A stretch of DNA of 64,000 nucleotides from Clostridia bacterium (GTDB lineage Bacteria; Bacillota; Clostridia; Oscillospirales; Acutalibacteraceae): the NCBI GenBank assembly GCA_017467405.1, contig JAFTSH010000001.1, positions 665,542-729,541 on the forward strand, in the 5' to 3' direction. Below the pieces are notes generated by a model. The model was not told the origin of the DNA. It searched no databases and saw only the letters and a list, made by a program, of their open reading frames with translations. This document shows, piece after piece, positions 44,664-53,939 of the stretch (the stretch's first letter is position 1; each line of letters starts with the position of its first letter). A program made the position numbers and the translations under genes.

Positions 44664-45845
44664 TTGAAGATTAATGTCGGAGTTTTTATGGGCGGTAGTT
44701 CGGTTGAACACGAAATATCCATTATTTCCGCAGTACAAGCCATGAAATCGCTCGATACCGAGAAATACTGTATTGTGCCTGTCTATATTTCTAAGGACGG
44801 AAAGATGTATTCGGGCGAGGCCCTTACGGATCTTGAAACCTTCCGTAAAAAAGGCACGGTAGAAAATGTTTGTCGCAGAGTCGTTATAAGACGTGACGGC
44901 GATGGTGTGTTTATGTTCCACGCCGACGGCGGTTTCGGAAAGAGAAAGCCGATCTGCCGCATAGACATTGCGCTTCCCGTCGTTCACGGAACCAATTGTG
45001 AGGACGGAACTTTGCAGGGGTTTTTCGAGTTGCTTTCACTTCCGTATTGCGGCTGTGACGTTTTGTCTTCTTCGGTCGGAATGGATAAAGAGCTTTTCAA
45101 GTACATTGTTGCCGCAAAGGGTGTCCCCGTTTTGCCCTGCGTATGCTTCAGAGCACGCGAGTGGGTTTCGGAGCGCGAGGAGTTGACCGCTAAGATAAGA
45201 GAGTCTTTCGGTTTCCCCGTGATAGTAAAGCCGGCTAATCTCGGTTCCAGCGTCGGAATTAAAAAGGTTACGAGAGAAGAGGAGCTTCCGGAAGCGGTCG
45301 ACTATGCCTGCTCGTTTGCAGACAAGATACTTGTCGAAAAGGCTGTTACCGCTCTGCGCGAGATCAACTGTTCCGTTCTCGGTGACTGCGACGAGGCAAA
45401 GGCCTCCGTTTGTGAAGAGCCGGTAATGTGCGATGAGATTCTTTCCTATGCCGATAAATATATGTCTTCGGGATCTTCCAAGGGTATGAGCTCCCTCAAA
45501 CGCAAGCTTCCCGCGGATATAAGCGCGGAAAAGTCGGCCGAGATAGCCGATCTTTCGGTAAAGACCTTTAAGGCGTTGGGATGCTGCGGCGTTGTCAGAA
45601 TAGATTATCTGATGGATACAGACGACAACGACAAGGTTTATGTCAATGAGATAAATACTATTCCGGGTTCGTTGGCGTTTTATCTTTGGGAGGCAAGCGG
45701 TATGAAGTACAGTGCGCTTCTCGATAAATTGATAGAGCTTGCATTCAGACGCAACCGCGAAAGAGAAAGACTTTCTTTCTCTTATGATACGGATATTCTT
45801 CAGTCAGCGTCGTTCGGAATCAAGGGAAGCAAAGGAAAGGCATAA
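44664..45845 (+). CDS. ddl: D-alanine--D-alanine ligase family protein
   Basis: 393 residues from TTG 44664, five bases after GAGGCGAG. ATP-grasp enzyme: MGGSSVEHEISIIS near the N terminus, HGTNCEDGTLQG (usual HGPNGEDG), VKPANLGSSVGIKK, and the metal-binding VNEINTIPGSLAFYLWEASG. It makes the dipeptide that MurF, encoded just upstream, adds. The omega-loop segment has SYADKY as in D-Ala-D-Ala ligases; specificity for D-Ser or D-lactate is less likely but not excluded. Confidence 0.92.
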   Translation: MKINVGVFMGGSSVEHEISIISAVQAMKSLDTEKYCIVPVYISKDGKMYSGEALTDLETFRKKGTVENVCRRVVIRRDGDGVFMFHADGGFGKRKPICRIDIALPVVHGTNCEDGTLQGFFELLSLPYCGCDVLSSSVGMDKELFKYIVAAKGVPVLPCVCFRAREWVSEREELTAKIRESFGFPVIVKPANLGSSVGIKKVTREEELPEAVDYACSFADKILVEKAVTALREINCSVLGDCDEAKASVCEEPVMCDEILSYADKYMSSGSSKGMSSLKRKLPADISAEKSAEIADLSVKTFKALGCCGVVRIDYLMDTDDNDKVYVNEINTIPGSLAFYLWEASGMKYSALLDKLIELAFRRNRERERLSFSYDTDILQSASFGIKGSKGKA

Positions 45846-45875
45846 TCTGCCTTGTGACATATTTGATATGTTTGC

Positions 45876-45903
45876 TTGAGTTTTGGCTGTGAAATGATAT
45901 AAT
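45876..45903 (+). promoter_or_regulatory. Promoter of the LysM/G5/M23 gene
   Basis: TTGAGT (45876-45881) and TATAAT (45898-45903), 16 bases apart. Confidence 0.65.
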
Positions 45904-45926
45904 CTTTTTTGAAAGGAGCGAGCCGT

Positions 45927-47921
45927 ATGAAATCTTTCCGTTTACCGCCCGTGATCAGAAATGCGCTTCGCATGGCTTCGAAAATTGCATCAGCCGTCGG
46001 AAAGACTGTCAGGCCTTTTTTGAATAAGGGTCTCAAAAAGCTGTCTGCACTTTCGCTCCGTTTAATTAAAAGTATTAAAGGCTTTTTTGTACGCACAGGA
46101 AGGGATATCGGATATTCATATACGTCGTTTTCCGCTGTTATGAAAACGGACGGATTTGTTGCCGCCTTTTCTTACTTCTTCAAGAGTATTTGGCGGATGT
46201 TTTGCCTGCATAAAAAGTACTATCTCGGTGCAATTAATTATATCGTCATAATTGCATTCGTGCCCATTATGATCCTTTTGGTGAATTACTACGGTAATAT
46301 GACGGTTGCGTTGAAGGTCACCTTTAACGGAAGTGACGTAGGTTATATATCCGAAGCCGAAACGTATGACGAAGCTTATGCTATGATGCAAAGCAGGATA
46401 ATCGATGAAAACGATGCCGTTCTGACTAACGTCCCCATATACAGCATGGCGTTTGTTCCTGCCTCGGATCTTCTTGAGGCGGACGAACTTTGCGATAATA
46501 TGATACTTTCTGCTTTTGACGAGATCTCTTATGCTGCCGGCTTGTACGCAGGTGACGAACTGCTCGGGGCGGTAGAAGAATCCGATTTGCTCGAGGACTA
46601 TCTTGAGGACTATCTTGAGGAGTATCAAAACAAATATCCTGATTGTACCGTGTCTTTTGCAGATGCCGAGACCGTTGAGGGGTATTATCCTCTCGGAAGC
46701 ATTATGACCGTTGATGAGATAGCGTATATTGTGACCCGGGAGCCTGAACTTCAGCAAATGACGTATATCGTCAAGGAGGGAGATACCTATACCTCTATTT
46801 CTACCACCTTTTCGATGACTGCCGAGAGACTGCTGGAGATCAACGGACTTCTTCCCGAGGTGGACGACGAATCCGATGATAAAAACAGCGGTAAAGACAA
46901 GCAAAACGATACCCCTGTGAATATTCTTGAAACGGTTTCCCCGCCGACGGCCGGAGATGTTCTTAAGGTTGAATACCTGAAGGACGTTCTCAGTATTAAG
47001 TATACATACGTTGAGGAATATATTTCTGCTATTCAGTACGAAACCGAAAACGTGGCGGATTCAACCCATTATATAGGATACTCAATTGTTGAACAGCGCG
47101 GTTCTGACGGCAGCGCCAATATAGTCGCCGAGGTGAGCTATGTTTACGGCGTTGAAACCGAGCGCAAAGTAATAAAGAACGTTACACTCGTTGAGCCTGT
47201 GAATGAGGTTATCGTTGTCGGAACCCGAGTCAGCAACTCGATGCAGTCTTCATCCGATTATTATTCGGCGAAGTACTATTTCCCCGTGAGACGTGTTCGC
47301 GGATGTTATATAAGTGCATATTACGGCGATAACCGTAATCATCTTGGCCTTGATATTGCTGCGCCCAAGGGCACCGATATATACGCAGCCGATACGGGCA
47401 CCGTTGCAGCCGTCGGATATGAAAAGGGCGGATACGGTCATTATCTCAGGATCACACATTCAGACGGTTTTCAAACCTTTTACGCTCACTGTAGCCAGGT
47501 TCTGGTTAAGATCGGCGACCGTGTAGCCCGAGGTGACCTTGTTGCTTTCGTAGGCTCCACCGGCTATTCTACCGGAAATCATCTGCATTTTGAGGTGCGT
47601 TTGGGACGTGACAGGCTTGATCCGTCGCCATACCTGGGTCTCACAGGTTCCGGAACGTCTATACCCGGAAATGTAGATACCAATAAGGGCGAGGATAACA
47701 AGGACGAAGAAACCGATCTTCCTTCGGATTATTCATCTTCGCTTGAAGACGAAAGCAGCAACGTATCCGGTACAACGTCATCCAAGGTCGAAAAGCCTTC
47801 TGAACCGGAGGGCGGCGACGACAAGGATGATGAGGAAAACACCGGAAGCGACATAAGCGGAACTTCTTCCGAGGTTGAATCAACGCAGGAATCGGATAAA
47901 AAGAACGAAGGTCAGACGTAA
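45927..47921 (+). CDS. LysM-G5-M23 peptidoglycan endopeptidase, membrane-anchored
   Basis: 664 residues from ATG 45927 after AAAGGAG. An unusually long, basic N-terminal cytoplasmic region (about 1-95), a membrane helix (about 98-120), an alpha/beta domain, a LysM domain (YIVKEGDTYTSISTTF, about 280-322), a G5 domain (about 355-430), an M23 peptidase domain with HLGLD and HLHFEV zinc ligands (about 455-565) and a Ser/Glu/Asp/Thr-rich tail. It should cleave peptidoglycan crosslinks outside the cell, targeted by LysM. All catalytic residues are present. It has its own promoter and terminator. Confidence 0.9.
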   Translation: MKSFRLPPVIRNALRMASKIASAVGKTVRPFLNKGLKKLSALSLRLIKSIKGFFVRTGRDIGYSYTSFSAVMKTDGFVAAFSYFFKSIWRMFCLHKKYYLGAINYIVIIAFVPIMILLVNYYGNMTVALKVTFNGSDVGYISEAETYDEAYAMMQSRIIDENDAVLTNVPIYSMAFVPASDLLEADELCDNMILSAFDEISYAAGLYAGDELLGAVEESDLLEDYLEDYLEEYQNKYPDCTVSFADAETVEGYYPLGSIMTVDEIAYIVTREPELQQMTYIVKEGDTYTSISTTFSMTAERLLEINGLLPEVDDESDDKNSGKDKQNDTPVNILETVSPPTAGDVLKVEYLKDVLSIKYTYVEEYISAIQYETENVADSTHYIGYSIVEQRGSDGSANIVAEVSYVYGVETERKVIKNVTLVEPVNEVIVVGTRVSNSMQSSSDYYSAKYYFPVRRVRGCYISAYYGDNRNHLGLDIAAPKGTDIYAADTGTVAAVGYEKGGYGHYLRITHSDGFQTFYAHCSQVLVKIGDRVARGDLVAFVGSTGYSTGNHLHFEVRLGRDRLDPSPYLGLTGSGTSIPGNVDTNKGEDNKDEETDLPSDYSSSLEDESSNVSGTTSSKVEKPSEPEGGDDKDDEENTGSDISGTSSEVESTQESDKKNEGQT

Positions 47922-47963
47922 AAACTGACGGTACATAAATTGAACGTATTACAAATAATCTGT

Positions 47964-47997
47964 GGCTTCCGTGGGTATTGGACACGGAAGCCTTTTT
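47964..47997 (+). terminator. Terminator after the M23 gene
   Basis: GGCTTCCGTG pairs with CACGGAAGCC (47964-47992), followed by TTTTT. Confidence 0.9.
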
Positions 47998-48051
47998 ATA
48001 TCGTTGATTGGTTCAAAAATCGTATTGATTATTCTTTGGTGCACAAAAGTA

Positions 48052-48078
48052 ATATATTTCGTCCGGTTATCATATTAT
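48052..48078 (+). promoter_or_regulatory. Possible sigma-E promoter of spoIVA
   Basis: ATATATTT (48052-48059) and CATATTAT (48071-48078), 38 bases before the start, resemble the mother-cell sigma-E consensus, with a shorter spacer than usual if these are the right blocks. Known spoIVA genes are sigma-E dependent. Confidence 0.35.
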
Positions 48079-48115
48079 CTACCACGAAGAAAACTTGGGA
48101 AAAGAGGACGAAACG

Positions 48116-49594
48116 ATGATGAATACAAGCATATATAGGGATATCGCAAACAGAACAGGCGGCAATATCTATATAGGTGTTGTCGGACCCGTAAGAACCG
48201 GAAAGTCAACCTTTATAAAAAAGTTTATGGATACCCTCGTTATTCCCAATATTGAGAGTGAGTACAGAAGGGAAAGAGCTAACGACGAACTTCCGCAATC
48301 GGCGGCCGGAAGAACAATTATGACTACGGAGCCCAAGTTTATTCCGGAAGAGGCGGTGGAAATTTCTCTTCCGGGTAATTCGGTGTTTAACGTGCGGCTG
48401 ATAGACTGTGTAGGCTACATCGTTCCGAGTGCGTTGGGATATATAGAGAACGATCAACCGAGAATGGTAATGACGCCTTGGTATGATGATGAAATTCCCT
48501 TTAATATGGCGGCAGAGATAGGCACTCAAAAGGTTATTTCCGAGCATTCAACCATTGGCCTTGTTATAACAACTGACGGAAGTATAAGCGAGATACCCCG
48601 TGATGAATATGAGGAAGCCGAGGAAAGGGTGGTTTCTGAACTGAAATCCATCAACAAGCCCTTCGTTATGCTTCTTAACTGTATGTATCCGCAGTCTGCC
48701 AATGCTCAGGAGTTGGCAGAGCGTCTGAGCGAAAAGTATGACGTTCCGGTGTTGGCTGTAAGCTGTATGGATATGGATGAGGATGAAATAAGAGAGATCA
48801 TTGCAAAGGTGCTTTTCGAGTTTCCTCTTACGGATATCTGCTTCAAGTTCCCGAGATGGGTATCTCGTCTCGAAGAAGGACATTGGCTTAAATCGGCGGT
48901 TTTTGAGGCAATCAGAACCCAGACGGCAGGGTTTACGAAGATTCGGCACGTAAATGAACATTGCCCGAGCCTGACACAGTGTGAATATATCAATGACGTA
49001 TCTGTGGAAAGGGTAGATCTCGGAAAGGGCAGTGCCGTAGTAAGGACCGTGCTTGATTCCGATCTCTTCTACAAGATCCTTTCGGAGACAACCGGAATTG
49101 AAATAGACGACGAGCAGGAACTTATGAGCTGCATGGTACAGATGGCAGACATTAAGAAGAAGTATGAAAAATTCAGGTTTGCGCTTGAGGAGGTTGAATC
49201 GACGGGATACGGAATCGTTATGCCGTCAATCGAAGAACTTACGTTAGAGGAACCCGAGATCGTGCGTCAGGGGAACCAGTACGGCGTCAGGCTTAAGGCG
49301 GGTGCTCCTTCGATACATATGATGCGTGCCGACATCAAGACCGAGGTTTCACCGATAGTCGGCTCAGAGCGGCAGTCAGAGGATTTGGTCAAGTATCTTC
49401 TGACGGGATTTGAGGAGGATCCGACAAGCATCTGGGATTCTAATATTTTCGGAAAATCCCTTAATGAACTTGTTAATGAAGGATTACATTCAAAGCTTAA
49501 TCATATGCCTTCCGATGCGCGCAGAAAACTTCGGGAAACGCTTGAGCGTGTAATAAACGAGGGTTGCAGCGGACTTATTTGCATAATTCTATAA
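48116..49594 (+). CDS. spoIVA: Stage IV sporulation protein A
   Basis: 492 residues from ATG 48116 after AGAGGA, the same length as the Bacillus subtilis protein. Walker A GPVRTGKSTF (about 23-32), DELPQSAAGRTIMTTEPKF, LIDCVGYIVP, and a C terminus ending GCSGLICIIL. SpoIVA is an ATPase that polymerises on the forespore surface as the coat basement layer. It is a firm sporulation marker, conserved only in endospore formers. Single gene with its own terminator. Confidence 0.97.
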   Translation: MMNTSIYRDIANRTGGNIYIGVVGPVRTGKSTFIKKFMDTLVIPNIESEYRRERANDELPQSAAGRTIMTTEPKFIPEEAVEISLPGNSVFNVRLIDCVGYIVPSALGYIENDQPRMVMTPWYDDEIPFNMAAEIGTQKVISEHSTIGLVITTDGSISEIPRDEYEEAEERVVSELKSINKPFVMLLNCMYPQSANAQELAERLSEKYDVPVLAVSCMDMDEDEIREIIAKVLFEFPLTDICFKFPRWVSRLEEGHWLKSAVFEAIRTQTAGFTKIRHVNEHCPSLTQCEYINDVSVERVDLGKGSAVVRTVLDSDLFYKILSETTGIEIDDEQELMSCMVQMADIKKKYEKFRFALEEVESTGYGIVMPSIEELTLEEPEIVRQGNQYGVRLKAGAPSIHMMRADIKTEVSPIVGSERQSEDLVKYLLTGFEEDPTSIWDSNIFGKSLNELVNEGLHSKLNHMPSDARRKLRETLERVINEGCSGLICIIL

Positions 49595-49612
49595 AAATAT
49601 ATAATCAGTAAT

Positions 49613-49655
49613 CGTAAAAACGGCAAGCAGATGCGTCTGACTCGCCGTTTTTACG
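49613..49655 (+). terminator. Terminator after spoIVA
   Basis: CGTAAAAACGGC (49613-49624) pairs with GCCGTTTTTACG (49644-49655); the T run lies within the right arm. The stem reads equally well in both directions. Confidence 0.75.
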
Positions 49656-49706
49656 TTTAGATTGATAATATATGATAAATTTCAAGCAATATTGAATTAT
49701 TTTCTA

Positions 49707-49735
49707 TTGTGCGAAGCTTTTTGTTGTGGTATAAT
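49707..49735 (+). promoter_or_regulatory. Promoter of fhs
   Basis: TTGTGC (49707-49712) and TATAAT (49730-49735), 17 bases apart. Confidence 0.65.
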
Positions 49736-49789
49736 TAATCAGTATCTTTCGGTCGTGATGTCAAAATAATTTCAGAAGGGTGAATGACA

Positions 49790-51457
49790 ATGAAAACCGA
49801 TATTGAAATTGCTCAAAGCGCAAAAATGCTTCCGATAACAGAGATCGCCAAGACTGCCGGTGTTCCAGAGGAATATCTCGAGCAGTACGGAAAGTATAAG
49901 GCAAAGGTTGATCTCAAGCTTCTGTCCGACAGTTCGCGAAAGGACGGTAAGCTCGTTCTTGTTACTGCGATTACTCCGACTCCTGCAGGAGAAGGAAAAA
50001 CTACTACCTCTATCGGTCTTGCTGATGGCCTTAAGCGTATCGGTAAGAACGTTATTGCTGCTTTGCGTGAGCCCTCGCTCGGACCCGTTTTCGGTATCAA
50101 GGGCGGTGCTGCCGGTGGTGGATACGCACAGGTCGTTCCCATGGAGGATATAAATCTTCATTTCACCGGAGATTTTCATGCCATTGGTGCCGCAAACAAT
50201 CTTCTTGCGGCTATGCTGGATAATCACATTCAGCAGGGAAATAGCCTCGGAATAGATCCCAGACGCATTACCTGGAAAAGATGCGTCGATATGAACGACC
50301 GTCAGTTGCGTTTTGTGGTCGACGGTCTCGGTGGTAAGATGAACGGCACTCCGCGTGAGGATGGCTTTGATATTACCGTTGCGTCTGAAATTATGGCTAT
50401 TCTGTGTATGTCCTCTTCGGTCAGTGATCTCAAAGAAAGACTTTCCCGCATTGTTGTGGGTTACAGCTATAGCGGTGCTCCCGTTACCGCGGGTCAGCTC
50501 AAAGCGCACGGTGCTATGACTGCTCTGCTGAAGGATGCTATAAAACCCAATCTCGTACAGACGCTCGAAGGAACTCCTGCATTTGTTCACGGCGGACCCT
50601 TTGCCAACATTGCGCACGGATGTAATTCGGTTATGGCTACCAAGATGGCCCTGCGTCTCGGAGATTACGTTGTTACCGAAGCTGGCTTCGGTGCCGATCT
50701 CGGTGCAGAAAAATTCCTCGATATCAAGTGCCGTGCCGCCGGACTTCGTCCGTCTGCCGTAGTGGTGGTTGCTACCATCCGCGCGCTTAAAATGCACGGC
50801 GGCCTTTCAAAAACCGAGTTGGGAAATGAAGATCTCGTCGCTCTCGAAAAGGGCCTTCCGAATCTTCTCAGACATATATCCAATATGAAGGATGTGTACA
50901 AGCTTCCCGTAGTGGTGGCAGTAAACAGATTCCCGACCGATACCGACAGCGAGATTTCGCTCGTCATAGAAAAATGTCGCAATCTTGGTGTCAACGTTGC
51001 TCTGTCGACCGTGTGGGCCGAAGGCGGAAAGGGCGGCGAGGAGCTCGCCAAGGAGGTCGTAAGACTCTGTGAGGAGAAAAATGATTTCTCTTTCAGTTAT
51101 AATGGAGACGACAGTGTATATGATAAAATTGATAAGGTCGTTACCCGCGTTTACGGCGGCGACGGAGCAGACTATACTCCTCAGGCGAGAAAGCAGCTTG
51201 ACGAGATAGTTTCGCTTGGCTACGGCCATTATCCCGTTTGTATAGCAAAAACTCAGTACAGCTTTTCGGATGATCCCACAAAACTCGGTGCACCTTCCGG
51301 TTTCAAGGTTACGGTCAGAAATGCACGCGTTTCCGCAGGTGCCGGTTTTATCGTCATCCTCACCGGTGAAATAATGACCATGCCGGGACTTCCCAAGGTT
51401 CCTGCTGCCGAAAACATCGATGTCGATGAAAACGGAGTTATTACCGGCCTGTTCTGA
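49790..51457 (+). CDS. fhs: Formate--tetrahydrofolate ligase
   Basis: 555 residues from ATG 49790, nine bases after AGAAGGG (ATG 49784 is closer). ATP site [14 protein letters not shown] (about 64-77), [22 protein letters not shown], and [14 protein letters not shown], all highly conserved. It makes 10-formyl-THF from formate, THF and ATP, feeding purine and formylmethionine synthesis; in acetogens it is a methyl-branch enzyme of the Wood-Ljungdahl pathway, but no other gene of that pathway is here. nfnAB follows after 24 bases. Confidence 0.97.
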   Translation: MKTDIEIAQSAKMLPITEIAKTAGVPEEYLEQYGKYKAKVDLKLLSDSSRKDGKLVLVTAITPTPAGEGKTTTSIGLADGLKRIGKNVIAALREPSLGPVFGIKGGAAGGGYAQVVPMEDINLHFTGDFHAIGAANNLLAAMLDNHIQQGNSLGIDPRRITWKRCVDMNDRQLRFVVDGLGGKMNGTPREDGFDITVASEIMAILCMSSSVSDLKERLSRIVVGYSYSGAPVTAGQLKAHGAMTALLKDAIKPNLVQTLEGTPAFVHGGPFANIAHGCNSVMATKMALRLGDYVVTEAGFGADLGAEKFLDIKCRAAGLRPSAVVVVATIRALKMHGGLSKTELGNEDLVALEKGLPNLLRHISNMKDVYKLPVVVAVNRFPTDTDSEISLVIEKCRNLGVNVALSTVWAEGGKGGEELAKEVVRLCEEKNDFSFSYNGDDSVYDKIDKVVTRVYGGDGADYTPQARKQLDEIVSLGYGHYPVCIAKTQYSFSDDPTKLGAPSGFKVTVRNARVSAGAGFIVILTGEIMTMPGLPKVPAAENIDVDENGVITGLF

Positions 51458-51481
51458 TAGTTCTTTCGGAGGCAGTTTTTA

Positions 51482-52324
51482 ATGTTTAAAATCATAGAAA
51501 AAAGAAGATTAAACGATCAGATGACGCTGATGAGTATTGATGCGCCTTTTGTGGCTAAAAAAGCCAAAGCAGGACAGTTTATAATCATCAGAGTTAATGA
51601 AACGGGTGAGAGGATTCCTTTGACGGTTGCAGATTACGACCGCGAAAAAGGAAGCGTAACGATCATCTACCAAAAGGTTGGAAAAACAACCGGTCTTCTT
51701 GACACGCTTGAGGTCGGTGACAGCGTTCTCGATTTTGTCGGACCTCTCGGGCGTGCGTCAGAGTTGGAAGGAGTAAAAAACGCGGCTGTAATCGGCGGCG
51801 GTGCGGGATGCGCGATCGCTTATCCGCAGGCTAAAGCTCTATTTAATTCGGGAGCAACAGTTGATATGATCGCCGGCTTCAGGAATAAAGAGATAGTCAT
51901 TCTTGAAGATGAAATGAGGGCAGTTTCAACGCGACTTTTCGTGATGACCGACGACGGCTCTAACGGTAACAATGGCTTTGTGACGGATGCACTGAGAAAA
52001 CAGATCGAGTCCGGTGCGAAGTACGATCTGGTCGTTGCGATCGGTCCTTTGCCGATGATGAAAGCGGTTTGCGATCTCACCAAACAGTACGGCATTAAAA
52101 CCGTTATAAGTCTTAATCCGATAATGATAGACGGTACGGGAATGTGCGGAGGTTGCCGTGTTACGGTTGACGGGAAAACAAGGTTTGCTTGTGTTGATGG
52201 ACCCGATTTTGACGGGCATCTCGTTGATTTTGATGAGATAATTGCACGAAATAAAATGTACAGATCGGAAGAAGCCGATGCCCTCCATAGGCATCAGTGT
52301 ATGATGGAGGGGATGTCCGAATGA
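51482..52324 (+). CDS. nfnA: NfnA-type FAD/NAD(H)-binding subunit with [2Fe-2S] cluster
   Basis: 280 residues. Ferredoxin-NADP reductase fold: RVNETGERIPLTVADYD for FAD, IGGGAGCAIAYPQA for NAD(P), and a C-terminal iron-sulfur segment with GMCGGCRV and FACVDGPDFDGHLVDFD. It matches the small subunit of NADH-dependent ferredoxin:NADP oxidoreductase (also annotated sulfide dehydrogenase beta chain or dihydroorotate dehydrogenase electron transfer subunit). Its stop overlaps the start of the large subunit as ATGA. Electron bifurcation is known for the complex in Clostridia and inferred here. Confidence 0.87.
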   Translation: MFKIIEKRRLNDQMTLMSIDAPFVAKKAKAGQFIIIRVNETGERIPLTVADYDREKGSVTIIYQKVGKTTGLLDTLEVGDSVLDFVGPLGRASELEGVKNAAVIGGGAGCAIAYPQAKALFNSGATVDMIAGFRNKEIVILEDEMRAVSTRLFVMTDDGSNGNNGFVTDALRKQIESGAKYDLVVAIGPLPMMKAVCDLTKQYGIKTVISLNPIMIDGTGMCGGCRVTVDGKTRFACVDGPDFDGHLVDFDEIIARNKMYRSEEADALHRHQCMMEGMSE

Positions 52325-53700
52325 TAAACAAAAAAACTCCTATGCCGAGTCTTTCGGCCGAGGAAAGAATAAAGAGTTTCGACGAGGTTGCTCTCGGCTA
52401 TACCGAGGAAATGGCCAAGTGTGAAGCTGACAGGTGTATCGAGTGCAAAAACAAGCCCTGTGTTTCCGCTTGCCCCGTTAACGTCAGAATTCCGGAGTTT
52501 ATCTCGTCTATTAAAAAAGGCGATTATAAAACAGCGTACGAGATAATAAAGTCCACCAACTCCTTGCCGGCTGTATGCGGAAGGGTATGTCCGCAGGAAA
52601 AGCAGTGCGAATCAAGGTGCACGAGGGGAATAAAAGGTGAGCCCGTCGGAATAGGAAGGCTGGAAAGATTTGCCGCCGATTGGTATTTGAAGAATATCAA
52701 GGAGAAAGAAGAGCGCGTAGCCGAACCTAACGGTCATAAGGTTGCTGTCATCGGAAGCGGCCCCGCAGGACTTTCGTGCGCAGGAGATCTTGCGGCTCTC
52801 GGATATGAAGTAACCGTTTTTGAGGCTCTCCACGCCGCCGGCGGCGTTCTCATGTACGGTATACCCGAGTTCAGACTCCCGAAAAGCATAGTGCAAAGCG
52901 AAATCGAACAGCTCAAGAAAAAAGGCGTCCGATTTATGCTTGATATGGTCATCGGCAAGGTTCTTACCGTCGATGAGCTTTTTGAAAACGGGTACGAGGC
53001 CGTTTTTGTCGGTTCCGGAGCCGGATTACCTAATTTTATGAATATCCCCGGAGAGAGCGCTGCCGGTGTATACTCGGCCAACGAATTTCTCACTCGTATC
53101 AATCTGATGAAAGCGTATCGCGATGATTACGACACGCCCATCAAAAAATACAAGAAAATTGCTGTTGTAGGCGGCGGAAACGTCGCAATGGATGCTGCGC
53201 GTTGCGCAAAGCGCCTCGGTGCCGAGGAGGTTTATCTGATCTACCGTCGTTCCGAAGAGGAGATGCCTGCGAGAAACGAGGAGATAGAGCACGCCAAAGA
53301 GGAGCAGATAATTTTCAAAACCCTTACTAATCCCGTAAGGATAAATTCCGGCGAATCCGGCGTTGAGTCCGTTACCTGTGTGAGAATGGAGCTCGGAGAA
53401 CCAGATGAGGGCGGAAGAAGATCTCCCGTGGCTGTTGAAGGCAGTGAATTTGATATTTCGGTTGATTGCGTAGTAATTGCTATCGGTAATTCACCTAATC
53501 CTCTTATCAGAACCACGACCGAGGGAATTGAGGTTAACCGAAAGGGTTGTCTTGTTGTCAACGAGGATTTGATGACAACGCGTGACGGCATATTTGCAGG
53601 CGGTGATGCAGTCAGCGGCGCAGCCACCGTAATACTTGCAATGGGCGCCGGTAAATCCGCTGCCGAAAGTATAGATAAATATATCAAATCAAAGCAATAA
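52321..53700 (+). CDS. nfnB: NfnB-type NADPH oxidoreductase subunit with two [4Fe-4S] motifs
   Basis: 459 residues from ATG 52321. N-terminal cluster ligands in CIECKNKPCVSACPVNV and GRVCPQEKQCESRC, then GSGPAGLSCAGDLA for FAD (about 142), GGGNVAMDAARCAKRLGAEEV for NADPH (about 285), and FAGGDAVSGAATVI at the C terminus. It resembles the small subunit of glutamate synthase, and databases often name it gltA, but no glutamate synthase large subunit is here and the coupled NfnA points to NfnAB. It balances NADPH, NADH and ferredoxin in the cytoplasm. Confidence 0.87.
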   Translation: MINKKTPMPSLSAEERIKSFDEVALGYTEEMAKCEADRCIECKNKPCVSACPVNVRIPEFISSIKKGDYKTAYEIIKSTNSLPAVCGRVCPQEKQCESRCTRGIKGEPVGIGRLERFAADWYLKNIKEKEERVAEPNGHKVAVIGSGPAGLSCAGDLAALGYEVTVFEALHAAGGVLMYGIPEFRLPKSIVQSEIEQLKKKGVRFMLDMVIGKVLTVDELFENGYEAVFVGSGAGLPNFMNIPGESAAGVYSANEFLTRINLMKAYRDDYDTPIKKYKKIAVVGGGNVAMDAARCAKRLGAEEVYLIYRRSEEEMPARNEEIEHAKEEQIIFKTLTNPVRINSGESGVESVTCVRMELGEPDEGGRRSPVAVEGSEFDISVDCVVIAIGNSPNPLIRTTTEGIEVNRKGCLVVNEDLMTTRDGIFAGGDAVSGAATVILAMGAGKSAAESIDKYIKSKQ

Positions 53701-53786
53701 TTCAGAAAACGTCCAATGTTAACCCATTGGGTTCCTAATGACAGTTTTGTTATCGGGAAAATATTTAAAGCCGTAAACACAGCCAG

Positions 53787-53809
53787 AGCCTCCCTCTCAG
53801 AGGGAGGCT
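53787..53809. repeat. 23-bp near-perfect palindrome
   Basis: An 11-bp arm (53787-53797) and its exact complement (53799-53809) around a single C; CT-rich left and AG-rich right arm. No T tract follows. Short palindromes of this GCCTCCCTC type are, as I recall, dispersed in several Oscillospirales genomes, so it may be one copy of a genome-wide repeat. The rest of the 239-base gap holds no gene that I can support. Confidence 0.55.
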
Positions 53810-53884
53810 TAAATAGTTCACCTGCAAGTGTGCGCACTTATTCACCGCCAAAAAGCGATACAAGAGAACAAAATCAAATAATTA

Positions 53885-53921
53885 ACCGCCGAGCTTAACC
53901 GTAACAGTTGCTCTCGGCGGT
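53885..53921 (-). terminator. Probable terminator of the sigma factor gene
   Basis: ACCGCCGAG pairs with CTCGGCGGT (53885-53893 with 53913-53921). On the minus strand TTAATTATTTGATTTT follows, a loose U-rich tail. Confidence 0.5.
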
Positions 53922-53939
53922 GTGTTTATACTATCTTCC

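Noticed and set aside
49656..49783. Riboswitch before fhs
   Set aside because: The AT-rich gap lacks the stems and conserved blocks of THF or ZTP riboswitches.
49772..50797. Long minus-strand reading frame (341 codons)
   Set aside because: It is the shadow of fhs; low-complexity, Ser/Thr/Asn-rich product with no domain and no ribosome binding site.
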